From Budorcas taxicolor (taxonomy: Eukaryota > Chordata > Mammalia > Artiodactyla > Bovidae): a stretch of 64,000 nt of DNA. The stretch is from the NCBI RefSeq assembly GCF_023091745.1, contig NC_068912.1:56634567-56698566 (forward strand), read 5' to 3'. Of this stretch, positions 53,400 to 63,605 are shown piece after piece. Position 1 is the stretch's first letter, and every line of letters begins with the position of its first letter. Position numbers and translations under genes: made by a program. The notes under the pieces are model-generated. The model had not been told where the DNA came from and did no database searches. It saw nothing but the letters and a program-made list of their open reading frames with translations.

Positions 53400-55310
53400 A
53401 GATGGTGGTCCCTTGGCTCATGAAATCAGAAACGCTCAGTCAGTAGCCATAGCTTAGAATTCAATGGGACTCTTACTGTGTTCCCTGATGGAAGTGTTTT
53501 TCTTTTGGAAACCAAGATCTCTAAGCCTGCTGAGCCCAGAACTGTGGGGAAGGGAAGTGTAAATTCCCTACCTGGTTTATTGGGAGTAACGGGAAGCAGA
53601 GCCATCCCTACTTTCACCCCTTGGTTCCTGGATGTATATTTTCTTCCATCTGGGGCACAGCTCCATATGATGGTCATTGATTGAGAACATACACTGAATC
53701 CTAGAGGACAGTGCAGACTCACAGACACCATCCCCAAGCTGGTGCCACAGCTTTGTCTTCAACAGGCCATTCCATCACTCCAGCTTCTTCTTGCTGGTGC
53801 TATGTGAGATAAGATGAGTAGATCCCACAGCATTGTACCCTCTGGTGCATCTCCTTTGCCATAAAGTGGGCTATTTAGTGTGACCCAACGAGATGTGGTA
53901 TCCACTCAATGGATCAAATACTCTGAGCCCTCAGATGCAGATGGCGGTGCAAGCTGGGGCTCTGCAGGCAGTAAGGCGAACCCCATTCCATTTATGCATC
54001 CATTGTGCCAGGCCTGGGCTGATCGATGGCAGTGGCCGGCTGATGTCAACTGATCTAACCATTCTATCTTGTTTATTTAACAAGACCTCTTCTGTGTTAA
54101 ATGCTCTCTGGTGAAAGTTAACCTGTGATTCAAAGATCTTCACACCTCATGCCCATTTCCACAGGAATGCCTCTTCCCCAGACTTCCTTGTCTTCTAATC
54201 TTCCTTCCTTCTGACCCCCAACTATTCAGCCAAGCCATTTGCCACTGCATATGAGTTTATCTATATTCTTTCCCCACATAGTGGATAAGGTATACCATTT
54301 GAAGCTACACTTATAAAGAGAATTTCCACTGATTGGTGACTTGAAGGTCACTCCTGAGTAGGGCTTTAGTACAGCAGCAGTCCATTTCCGCTTGCAGTTA
54401 CATATCAGGACAACACATTCATGAACCAAGCTCAGCTTCTTACATTCTTTCTCCATCAACTGGTCACAAAGGACCCCACGCAGCCACAGTGTGCACTGAG
54501 AGAGAGGCAGTGCAATGGTGGCCGGTGATGACTTGGGGTCTGGGCCACCTGATCGTGCAGTTACTTGTGCCCTCTGGCCCTGCTCATGTCCAATCCTAAA
54601 TGCACCCTTTCCATCTTGCAATGGATTCCCTCTAGCCTTCCCCACCCAACTTTGGTGAATCTATTAACTGTCCATTGTGATCTGTTTCTGTTCAGTTCAG
54701 AAAACAGTTCATGAGAGACAGTTCTAGCCTCGTAGTCATTTGAAGATTAATATGCAGAGTCCCAGAGCACACCAGGAACTGCTCTTCAAAATCTGTATAG
54801 TCTGTCCTCTGGAACCTCCCAATGAACATATTTGGGTGAGATTTCTGACCTTCTGTGGTATTGCTGCTTTGCCAAGCCCATTTCTCTGAGCCTTTTTAAT
54901 CCTTTCTCCCACTACCATAATAACTCATTTCTACTTCGCTTTATGTGGACTGTTACTTTCTTCAGGCATATGAGAGCAGTCTTAAGAAAACAGTAAGGTA
55001 TCCCAGGACCCTTGTTGATGTCCTGTATCCCAGGAGAGTCCTCCCATATTGATAAATCCTCTTTAATATAACTTCATATTCCACCCACTTTGATCCAGTA
55101 CTCCCAGAACCCAGTCCCTTAGGTAGTGTCCTGGATCCTGCCAGCATTGTTGCCTAGATCCTGCAGTTCCTTCCAGGTACGGGACCTTTCCTCCCCTAGT
55201 AAGATCAGCACTTCCCCAGCCAGCAATGTTGTGATTTCCCCTATTTATTAGTCTGGCTGTCGAGAAAGAGGACATGGAGGCAGATCTTCAAGAGAAGGAA
55301 TTCCATTTGT
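53400..55310 (-). mobile_element. ERV-L-type pol remnant, antisense (heavily decayed)
   Basis: On the minus strand the frame ending at 53426 contains RNQGVKVGMA (from 53629), GSAGLEILV (from 53536) and GNTVRVPLNSKL (from about 53479). This pattern resembles the C-terminal pol region of ERV-L elements, where a dUTPase-like domain follows integrase. About 400 bases upstream in that orientation, LAQWMHKWNG (from 54011) resembles the start of the integrase region. Between and beyond these, many stops and frame changes break the reading. The part above about 54150 is assigned only by continuity. No LTR, gag or env could be recognised. It is an inactive fossil. Confidence 0.5.
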
Positions 55311-55867
55311 CTTGTCATCAAACAACAGAGGATCAGTGTTAGTCTTCAGCAGAGAAGAGGGGGCCCCTTCTGTGGGCCCATAATATTCAGGGGAATCTAG
55401 AGACTTGAGATGTCAAGCACAGCAATTCAGATGTCACAATCTCTTATCTCAAGGTCCTGTTGCTTCCCAATCAGGAACTTGGTGTCTCACAGCACACCTG
55501 CCTAGATGAGCGTTCAACCTTCCTTGGAACTCCACTAATCTTATGGTCTTCAACAGCAGGTAGTCAAGCTCCAGAATTCCATCTTAGCATCACCTCAGCC
55601 AGCTTCAGACTTCTGAAGCTCATTTGCACATTGGAGTTGTCCCAAGTTGAGGTGAGATGGACAGTCCTTTATACCCCTGAAAAACAGCATTCTGATGCAG
55701 GTGACACCAGCAAAGGGGTGTGACATTGAATAAGGAGACTCCCTTAAGAAAAGGTAGATAGCAGAAGGCTGACAACTGAGGATTATTAGCCAGCAGCACT
55801 CCTACCAATTTGAGGGGTAAGTCCTTCCATTCCAAGGGGGATCTGGGTGGTTCGGTGTACTGACTAT
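55311..55867. other. Unassigned DNA next to the ERV-L remnant
   Basis: May be further decayed retroviral sequence, but no motif supports this. Confidence 0.3.
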
Positions 55868-56372
55868 CAGTTCAGTTCAGTTCAGTTCAGTCACTCAGTC
55901 ATGTCTGACTGTTTGTGACCCCATGAATCGCAGCACGCCGGGCCTCCCTGTCTATCGCCAACTCCCGGAGTTTACTCAGACTCACGTGCATCAAGTCAGT
56001 GATGCCATCCAGCCATCTCATCCTCTGTCGTCCCCTTCTTCTCCTGCCCCTCAATCCCTCCCAGCATCAGAGTCTTTTCCAATGAGTTAGCTCTTCGCAT
56101 GAAGTGGCCAAAGTACTGGAGTTTCAGCTTTAGCATCATTCCCTCCAAAGAACACCCAGGACTGATCTCCTTTAGAATGGACTCGTTGGATCTCCTTGCA
56201 GTCCAAGGGACTCTCAAGAGTCTTCTCCAATACCACAGTTCAAAAACATCAATTCTTCCGCGCTCAGCTGTCTTCACAGTCCAACTCTCACATCCATGCA
56301 TGACTACTGGAAAAACCATAGCCTTGACTAGACGGACCTTTGTTGGCAAAATAATGTCTCTGCTTTAGAAGA
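55868..56372 (-). mobile_element. BovB LINE 3' fragment, antisense
   Basis: Starts with four TTCAG units of the reversed BovB terminus, then CAGCACGCCGGGCCTCCCTG, GATGCCATCCAGCCATCTCA, TTTCAGCTTTAGCATCATTC and GACGGACCTTTGTTGGCAAA, ending near ATGTCTCTGC. On the minus strand a frame of about 117 codons remains (MPTKVRLVKAMVFPVVMHGC onward). It then loses the family's reading frame at [19 protein letters not shown]. Confidence 0.94.
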
Positions 56373-56379
56373 AAGCTAT

Positions 56380-56591
56380 TGTTGTTGTTTAGTTGGTAAG
56401 TTATGTCTGACTCTTTTGTGACCCCATGGACAGGAGCCTACCAGGCTCCTCTGTCCATTTAATTTTCCAGGCAAGAATACTGAAATGGGTTGCCATTTCC
56501 TTCTCCGGGGGATTTTCCTGACCCGGGGATCAAACCCATGTCTCTTGCATTGGCAAGCAGACTTTTTACCACTGATCCACCAGATAACCCA
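56380..56591 (-). mobile_element. Bov-tA SINE, antisense
   Basis: TTGTTGTTTAGTTGGTAAGT, GACCCCATGGACAGGAGCCT, AGAATACTGAAATGGGTTGC, GGGGATCAAACCCATGTCTC and head CACTGATCCACCAGATAACC. It sits between the antisense BovB and a MIR. Confidence 0.93.
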
Positions 56592-56734
56592 GCTTTACCT
56601 CTTATTAACTGTATGACCTGGGTAAGTCACTCGTGATTTCTGGGCCTTTGTAAAATGAAAATAACAATCATGCCTACATCACAGGATTGTCATAAAGATT
56701 AAATGATATAATAATGCAATGTACTTTAATACAG
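56592..56734 (+). repeat. MIR SINE (part 1 of 3)
   Basis: TTACCTCTTATTAACTGTAT, GACCTGGGTAAGTCACTCGT, TTTGTAAAATGAAAATAACA, CCTACATCACAGGATTGTCA and AAGATTAAATGATATAATAA give the sense MIR order. It is interrupted by BovB and continues at 57581 and 57821. Confidence 0.85.
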
Positions 56735-57580
56735 AGTACATCATGAGAAACGCTGGGCTGGAAGAAGCACAAGCTGGAATCAAGATTGCTGGGAGAAATA
56801 TCAATAACCTCAGATATGCAGATGACACCACCCTTATGGTAGAAAGTGAAGAGGAACTAAAAAGCCTCTTGATGAGAGTGAAAGAGGAGAGTGAAAAATG
56901 TTGGCTTAAAGCTCAACATTCAGAAAACTAAGCTCATGTCATCTGGTCCCATCACTTGATGGGAAATAGGGCAACAGTGGAAACAGTGTCAGACTTTATT
57001 TTTTTGGGCTCCAAAATCACTGTGGATGGTGACTGCAGCCATGAAATTGAAAGACGCTTACTCTTTGGAAAGAAAGTTATGACCAACCTAGACAGCATAT
57101 TGAAAAGCAGAGACATTACTTTGCCGACTAAGGTCCATCTAGTCAAGGCTATGGTTTTCCCAGTGGTCATGTATGGATGTGAGAATTGGACTGTGAAGAA
57201 AACTGAGCGCTGAAGAATTGATGCTTTTGAACTGTGGTGTTGGAGAAGACTCTTGAGAGTCCCTTGGACTACAAGGAGATCCAACCAGTCCATTCTGAAG
57301 GAGATCAGCCCTGGGTGTCTTTTGGAGGGAATGATGCTAAAGCTGAAGCTCCAGTACTTTGGCCACCTCATGCGAAGAGTTGACTCATTGGAACAGACTC
57401 TGATGCTGGGAGGGATTGGGGGCAGGAGGAAAAGGGGACGACAGAGGATGAGATGGCTGGATGGCATCACTGACTTGAGTGAACTCTGGGAATTGGTGAT
57501 GGAGAGGGAGGCCTGGCGTGCTGCAATTCATGGGGTCACAGAGTCAGACACGACTGAGCAACTGAACTGAACTGAACTGA
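56735..57580 (+). mobile_element. BovB LINE, 5'-truncated, sense
   Basis: Runs from AGTACATCATGAGAAACGCT to the (CTGAA)n terminus. ACTTTAATACAG (56723-56734) and ACTTTCATACAG (57581-57592) are a 12-bp duplication with one mismatch, so both ends are defined. RT YADD is at 56815-56826. Breaks: an extra T after GTGAAAAA (about 56899), loss of several bases at 56960-56970, a TGA at 57211-57213 where sister copies read CGA, and a 15-base in-frame loss near 57475. The remainder of about 105 codons (57253-57570) is still open. Confidence 0.94.
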
Positions 57581-57612
57581 ACTTTCATACAGGGGGCTTA
57601 ATGTACCTTAAT
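57581..57612 (+). repeat. MIR SINE (part 2 of 3)
   Basis: GGGGGCTTAATGTACCTTAA bridges the BovB and the next Bov-tA and continues the MIR 3' region. Confidence 0.65.
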
Positions 57613-57820
57613 TCCCTGGTAGCTCAGATGGTAAAGGATCCCCTGTAGTGCAAGAGACCCGGGTTTGATCCCTAGGTTGGGAAAAATCCCCTGGAGAAAG
57701 GAATGACTATCCACTCCAGTATCCTTGCTTAGAGAATTCCATGAACAGAGGCACCTGGCAGGCTATAGTCCATGGGGTCGCAAAGAGTCAGACTTGACTG
57801 AGCGACTAACACACACACAC
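57613..57820 (+). mobile_element. Bov-tA SINE
   Basis: Sense element: TCCCTGGTAGCTCAGATGGT, ACCCGGGTTTGATCCCTAGG, CCAGTATCCTTGCTTAGAGA and GGGGTCGCAAAGAGTCAGAC, ending CTAACACACACACACAC. It is flanked by ACCTTAAT at 57605-57612 and 57821-57828. Confidence 0.95.
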
Positions 57821-57870
57821 ACCTTAATACACAGCCCAGTACATAATAAATACTGTAGCTTCTTATAGCT
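57821..57870 (+). repeat. MIR SINE (part 3 of 3)
   Basis: ACACAGCCCAGTACATAATA then AATACTG is the 3' end of the MIR begun at 56592. Confidence 0.7.
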
Positions 57871-58501
57871 ACAAGAAGCTTTGGGTTTATATGGGAAGCC
57901 AAGACTAAACTATAGGATAGAACAGAAAGAGCAATAGAAGTTTAGAAGAGGTAAAGATCAAGGAAAGAAAAAAGAATAAGTTCAAATAGGAGATGGTCAA
58001 TAGATATATGACATGTAGAAAGGTGCAACAGGAAGAGACACCTCCAGATAAGACATGAACATGAGCAGAGGCCCAAGAAACAAACATGACATTCGTGGGA
58101 TGATGAGGAAGGCAGCCTGGCTCTTGTAGTGCTTTCTGCCCAGGGTGGACTGGGAGTAGGTGGGTTATGAAAGCTCAGAAATCCAGGCTGAAACAGCTGC
58201 TCCATACAGCCCAACAGATCATAGTAGAGTTGGGCTCCATAGTGGTGTAAGGAGCATCCCTGAGGAATGAAATATCTTGGCAGGAGAGGGAAAAGGAGAA
58301 TGATGGAGACAGACACAAAGGAGAGAGACTTGTGGAGAAGAAGGCTGAGAACAAATTGGAATTAAAAGTCAATCCTGAGAGTGAAAGAGAAAACCAGAAA
58401 TGAAGAGGAAATGTAGAGTAGAGCTTTGAGAAAAAACGATCTTTCAGTTTCAGAAGCTCCAATTCAAAGAGTTAGAGTCTCGTAGAAAATACTAATTTAA
58501 G
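57871..58501. other. Unique purine-rich DNA, no gene seen
   Basis: AG-rich on the plus strand. Minus-strand open frames have low-complexity Ser/Leu/Phe composition caused by this bias. Confidence 0.4.
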
Positions 58502-58710
58502 GTTTCCCTGGTGGCTCAGACAGTAAAGAATCTGCCAGCAATGCAGGAGATGCAGGAGACATGGGTTCAATCACTGGGTCAGGAAAATCCCCTGGAGAAC
58601 GGAATACAGCCCACTCTATCATTCTTGCATGGAGAATTCCATGGACAGAGGAGCCTAGTGGGTTACAGTCCATGGGGTCGCAAAAATCTGACACGACTGA
58701 GCAACCAACA
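58502..58710 (+). mobile_element. Bov-tA SINE with internal 9-bp duplication
   Basis: GTTTCCCTGGTGGCTCAGAC, a duplicated GCAGGAGAT/GCAGGAGAC unit at about 58543-58560, GGGTTCAATCACTGGGTCAG, TTCTTGCATGGAGAATTCCA and GACACGACTGAGCAACCAAC. Confidence 0.94.
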
Positions 58711-60797
58711 AGGCTAGGATCTGTGTTACTTCCTTGGGAAGCCATAAAAACTTATTTATTAAGAACCCCAGTATTTTCTTGTATTATAAATAGCTCTGAA
58801 TTAATGTCCCTCCCCAAAATGCCTACTTTTCCAACAGGTGCAATATAACACCATCTGCCCAACAAAAGAATCTAAATGTCACTAACTTCATAGGAAAATA
58901 TAACTGGTGTTTAAGACCCTAGTTTATGATGATGATATTTAATAATTTGTACTTATATAGCATAGAGGGGCATAAAATGAATTATAAACGCTAGTGCTAT
59001 AAATCACAATAGAAAGACAAGGAACATGACACTCCCCTCTTGACAGATCCTTTCATTAAGCAAACGTTTATTGGGCTCCTACATGCCAGGCATTGTAATG
59101 ATGCGGAAATTTGGCTACGTGGAGTCAGCTTCATGCTGTTTGAGTGCCTGCCCCCACCACACCCCCTCAGCAGATATGAGAGCCCCCAAGAGCAGGAACA
59201 ATGGCTTTTCCTCTCTGAAGTCTTAGGGCCCAGCACTGTGCCTGGAAAGGAGGAGTTCTTCCATAAATATGTATAGATTTCATAAAAATTAAATACTAGG
59301 AATTAGTTTTAAGACTATGCTACAGTCATTAAAAACATAAACCCAGAAACCCTTGATTCTGAGCCAGGGCTAACCACTGGCCCTTACTGCCCATAGAAAC
59401 CCCTGTCTAGTGCTCCTGTGCCTTTTCTTTTAGTGGGTAAAACATTCACTCATCCTCTGGACACTGAATTTCCATAGTCCTTTGCAGTTATTGGGTACAA
59501 TGTCAAGGCTAAGGCTGCGCCCCACACTAAGATTTGCTTTTTTCTCCAAGGTTTCAGCTTCTTTGAAGATGTTTATATTGAACAGAAAAACAGAATTCTG
59601 CATCTAAAAATCCCTCCAAGTCAATGTCCTCTTGTTAGTCTGGGTTGGGTGTAGGACTTGGCAGTTCCGATTAATAACAAGTGGCCAGCAGAAAATAGGA
59701 ATAAGTCAGATGCTGGGCTTCTTTCTGACTCGGGCTTTGGGATCTCACTAAGGGAGGAAAGACCACACTCCAGCGAGATTCTTCACAGGTATAGGTAATT
59801 TAACCCTCCTCACAGGGTCCCAGCAAACCTATCCTGTGTCATACCAAAATCCTGGGAAACTGGAGAAAAAGGTAAAGTCATACATTTGTGCCTGAGTCTT
59901 GCACCTTCTCCCCTTCCCCTTTCCCAACATGGATGCTTTAAAAAACTGGACTGCTAATATCAGCAGATATCTCTTACTAACAAAGGCAATGGCGCCAGGG
60001 ACCCTGATCATGACTCTCCAAGCCTCAGGAGCCAAGTGGCACCGAAAGGGCCAGGAGCTCCGCCCCAAGAATCCTTAGGACATCACTCTTAGGACTCATC
60101 AGAAGAGTCGTCATTTTCTCAACTGTCAAATATCAGGCCCCAGACACTCACTTGGCCAAAATAACCCTAATGAGGTTGCTGGCCATTTCAATAGAACAGC
60201 TCATCATCTCTCTTTACCTTTTGCTCCCTAACTTTGCTCAACCAATGACTGTGTAAACCTGCTTGCTAAAGATCTTCAGGTGATGACACACAAGCAATGC
60301 AACTGAAGAAGGCCTGAGAAACTGAAAGAAGAGGACCTGGCTTCCTTTATTCTTTGAAAAATAAGTCCTCTATCACTTAGCTAAAATTTACAGAAGGAAA
60401 AAATAAAAAGAATTTCCAAGTTTCTTTCTTTCGCATTTTGGGGGAGGAGGGTGGCACAGCTGAGCCCACAGTTGTACATGAAAGTTAATATTTCCAGGGC
60501 CCTGCGTGGGATACCTTTCCCAGAATTCATGTTCTCAATGGGAAACTGAAATAGCGTGTGAGAGTTACCCTAAGTAGATTTAAATAATTAAATTCAAAAA
60601 TTCTCAAACCACTTGCTGTTTCAAATTTATTTCTTTAATAACAACTCAGACTCAGCAACAGACTGGATTAAGGTTTCATTTATTCGAAATTTAAGGTATA
60701 TCCAGCTCGGAGTGTTGTTTTTAAGTATTTAAGGGGAAATTTGTGCATGGTGAAAATGAAGAGACTGCAGCATTATAAATTCATTTCCTCTATTAGA
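58711..60797. other. Unique DNA, no gene seen
   Basis: A short antisense L2-like tail may lie at 59040-59105 (GCAAACGTTTATTGGGCTCC, CATGCCAGGCATTGTAATGA). Otherwise no family or exon is recognised. Confidence 0.4.
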
Positions 60798-60895
60798 ATC
60801 AGGGCCGCGCCTGCCCATTGCAGCTGTTCGGGAGGCAGGGCGGCCGGGCTGGAGGGCGCACCCCGGCAGCAGACGACCCTTTGTTTCCCCAGAGA
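60798..60895. promoter_or_regulatory. CpG-rich patch
   Basis: Eight CpG dinucleotides fall within about 85 bases (GGGCCGCGCCTG, TTCGGGAGGCAGGGCGGCCG, GAGGGCGCACCCCGGC, AGACGACC) inside AT-rich DNA. This density is unusual outside CpG islands, though the patch is far shorter than a standard island. It ends in CCCTTTGTTTCCCCAG, a good-looking splice acceptor. A promoter, exon or conserved element is possible; none is shown. Confidence 0.4.
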
Positions 60896-61559
60896 GGAGA
60901 CTTGGCCAGCCCCACACCCTTCATAGGAACTATTTCCTCAGTGGCGCCAGGCAGTTGGGCAGGATCATCTGGTGTGGTTTTCATGTGGCAAAGCAAAAAA
61001 TCCTCTGGAATTCCAGGGTGACTTCTAAGGATCCACTTTCATCCATGACCTCAAACCCTGCCTTGCACCAGGCCCCAAAGATGAGAGGTCACTGCAGCCT
61101 GGGCAGGATTCACTGACCTCTGAAACCACCATCCCTGATCCATCCAGCAAAAGTCGAGAGCGACTCAGAAAACAGGTGTTACATGGCAGGTAACAGCCCC
61201 ACGATACTTACTATTCATGCTAACAATTTTACAAACAAGTGAGTTTCTTATACATTCATCACCACCCCCAGGCATTCATATTCTTTTTAAGTACAGAAAC
61301 CTTAATTAGATTTTGACCACAGACCCGGATTTGACTTACCCTGACAGGGTTTCCATTAGTGTAATCTGTGGGGGAATTCACTGTTTTAACATCTGTGTGC
61401 CTGAGGCCTATCTCACATTTACTGCAAAACTCTGAAAAGCCTCCCTTGTATGGCTGTATGTTTCCTCATGCTCCCAATTTCACAGAAGTCATTTCAGCAC
61501 CAAACGGTAATTAGCAAAGGGATGGGCCTCAGCTGACATGAATGCAATTTATTGTTTTC
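60896..61559. other. Unique DNA, no gene seen
   Basis: No family or coding signal recognised. Confidence 0.35.
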
Positions 61560-62330
61560 CATGAGGCCCTGAACCAAGCAAACAAAGAACACAGTCTAGC
61601 TGTCTGGCATTTTATTAACTTGTATTGTGCAGTGCACCTTACTGAAGGGAGATCTTCAGGAGAAATTCAGCAGTTTGTGTGTGGCAACACACAGGCTTCG
61701 GAAGAATATTAATTTCGGTTCAATTAGGCAACTTGTGTAGTACCTCAGCCTGTAATATAAGACAGCCACTTTTATAATTATCTTCCATATTAACTTTATC
61801 ATCACCAGACTTTTGCATAAATGCAACCTTTCATCTTTAAAATGCCAACACTTCTTCAATTTTGGCAACCGTACAGCACTGCTAATTATTTGCTCATTAT
61901 ATGTGGTTAACTGATGAATCATTAATAAATGAATGAATGGCTAATATATTTTTATGGTAATTGGAGATATAACTGATTGCAGACTTCCTTAGCTTCTCAA
62001 AACGGCACTGAATGAGCAGTGGCTGCCTAATTGTTTACAGATGATATTTATGCCTCCACCCAGCATTTCCCACAGTTGTGGTTTATCACTGGCATATTCT
62101 CATCAGTTCGGGGTGGTGGCTTGCTGAGGACCAGTCTGGGCAGAGGGGAGTGGGCAGCAGCATGACCGGGCTTCCTTTCTTGTGTTTCTGTCACCTCATT
62201 TGTTTCAGCTCAGCTGACACGTAACCACGTATGGGCCTCATGGCCATTTGCTAGCAATTTGAAGACTCCTTGTGGACTCTATTTGCTTAGGCATTGGCTT
62301 GGCCCCAGCTAGAACACTGCTGTGGTTACC
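61560..62330. promoter_or_regulatory. Candidate conserved regulatory block
   Basis: Transposon-free, with many AT-rich homeodomain/POU-like words: TTAATTTCGGTTCAATTAGG (61709), CTAATTATTTGCTCATTATA (61880), ATGAATCATTAATAAATGAA (61914), TAATTGTTTACAGATGATAT (62028; forkhead-like TGTTTAC) and TGTGGTTTATC (62080). The style is that of a developmental enhancer. Conservation cannot be checked here. Confidence 0.35.
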
Positions 62331-63479
62331 CCTAGTCCAGAACTTAAGAGTCGAATGCTGACACACAAGCATTCAAGCCATTCAACTGCCACTTGTCTTG
62401 CCTGGCACATGCAAGGGAAAGGTGGCCACCCAGCCTGGTGTCTCCATGGTTGAGAAGCTAAAGGAGACCCTTTACATAGTTCAGTTAGAAACCTGGAGTT
62501 CAATTTGCACCATTGACAGAAGACCAGAAAATGAAATCAACCAGAGATCCTTAATGCTATTCACTGAATCACCATTCCATGGCTGGTTAATGGGTTTGGA
62601 AATAACTGCTGCATTACAAAAATTATATTTGTCACTCTGCAAATCAGTCACCACCTATAGGTTAATAACAAAGAGTCTGTATTTGTTGAAGATTTTTGTG
62701 AAAATGAAGGATAGAATACTGGCCAAATATGACTTGTTTAGCTACGTACAAACAGACGAAACAAACAGCAAGCTCGAAATGCAAAGGAAACTACCAATTT
62801 TTAATTATAATTATTTAACCAGGTGGGTAGTTTCTCCTAATGAACATTTCCATGAAAACAGAATAACTAATGACAGTCTTAAAGAAGCCTTTGTCTTTCC
62901 ATGTACTAATGATCACATTTATAAATATGCAGCAAGGCCCCCGTGTACATTGCTAATGATAAGTAATTAAGCACCAGGCGTGGGAAGCCAGTGAAAAGGG
63001 TCATGTTAATGCAAGAGAGGAAATTAAAAATGCAATAAAATAAGTTGCCTAGAAAAGATTAAATAAACTTCTGGCTTCTCTTCATTCCAGAAGGAAAAGA
63101 ACAGTGGTTTCCTCACTCTCACAGTAAAGCCATGTCAAGCTATTCAACAGCTGGTTACAAAGTCAGAGAGTACAAGTGCTCAGCTTACTTTCTGCCCACA
63201 TCCCCATTTGATCCCAGTGGTTTGAAGGCAGAGGGCGTGGTTTCAAAGGGCACTTTGGGTCACTGGAAGAATAAGATGGACCCCTAGTAAAAGGAAGCAG
63301 TCGGCCAGGAAGGATGGATATTAGCAAACTAAACTGGATTTTGGTCGTTACTGTCAAGTGGTGTTACCACTTGTTTATTAAACCATGCTGACCGACCTGG
63401 TTATTTCTCATCTTCTAGATGAGAAACAGAGGACAAGATGAGGGCCTTTTCCAATACAGTAGAATAACTTCTGTCTCTC
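62331..63479. other. Unique DNA with a 190-codon open frame, function unsupported
   Basis: The frame 62398-62970 starts MPGTCKGKVATQPGVSMVEK and ends at TAA after MISN. It has no recognised domain, signal peptide or repeat, and AT-rich DNA yields frames of this size by chance. The surrounding DNA (for example TTTTTAATTATAATTATTTA at 62799) resembles the AT-rich candidate regulatory block to the left. Confidence 0.3.
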
Positions 63480-63605
63480 CTCACATTGTCTGCTTCCTGA
63501 CCAGCCAGCGAGCTCCTGGAAGGTGAGACCATGATTCTAATACAAGACATTGCACCAGATATGATGAGTGCTTAGGAGATGCTGGTTGAATGAGTGAATT
63601 AATGG
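63480..63605 (+). mobile_element. L2-like LINE 3' end, sense
   Basis: GCGAGCTCCTGGAAGGTGAG, GACATTGCACCAGATATGAT, GAGTGCTTAGGAGATGCTGG and TTGAATGAGTGAATTAATGG are a diverged sense L2-type terminus. Confidence 0.6.
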
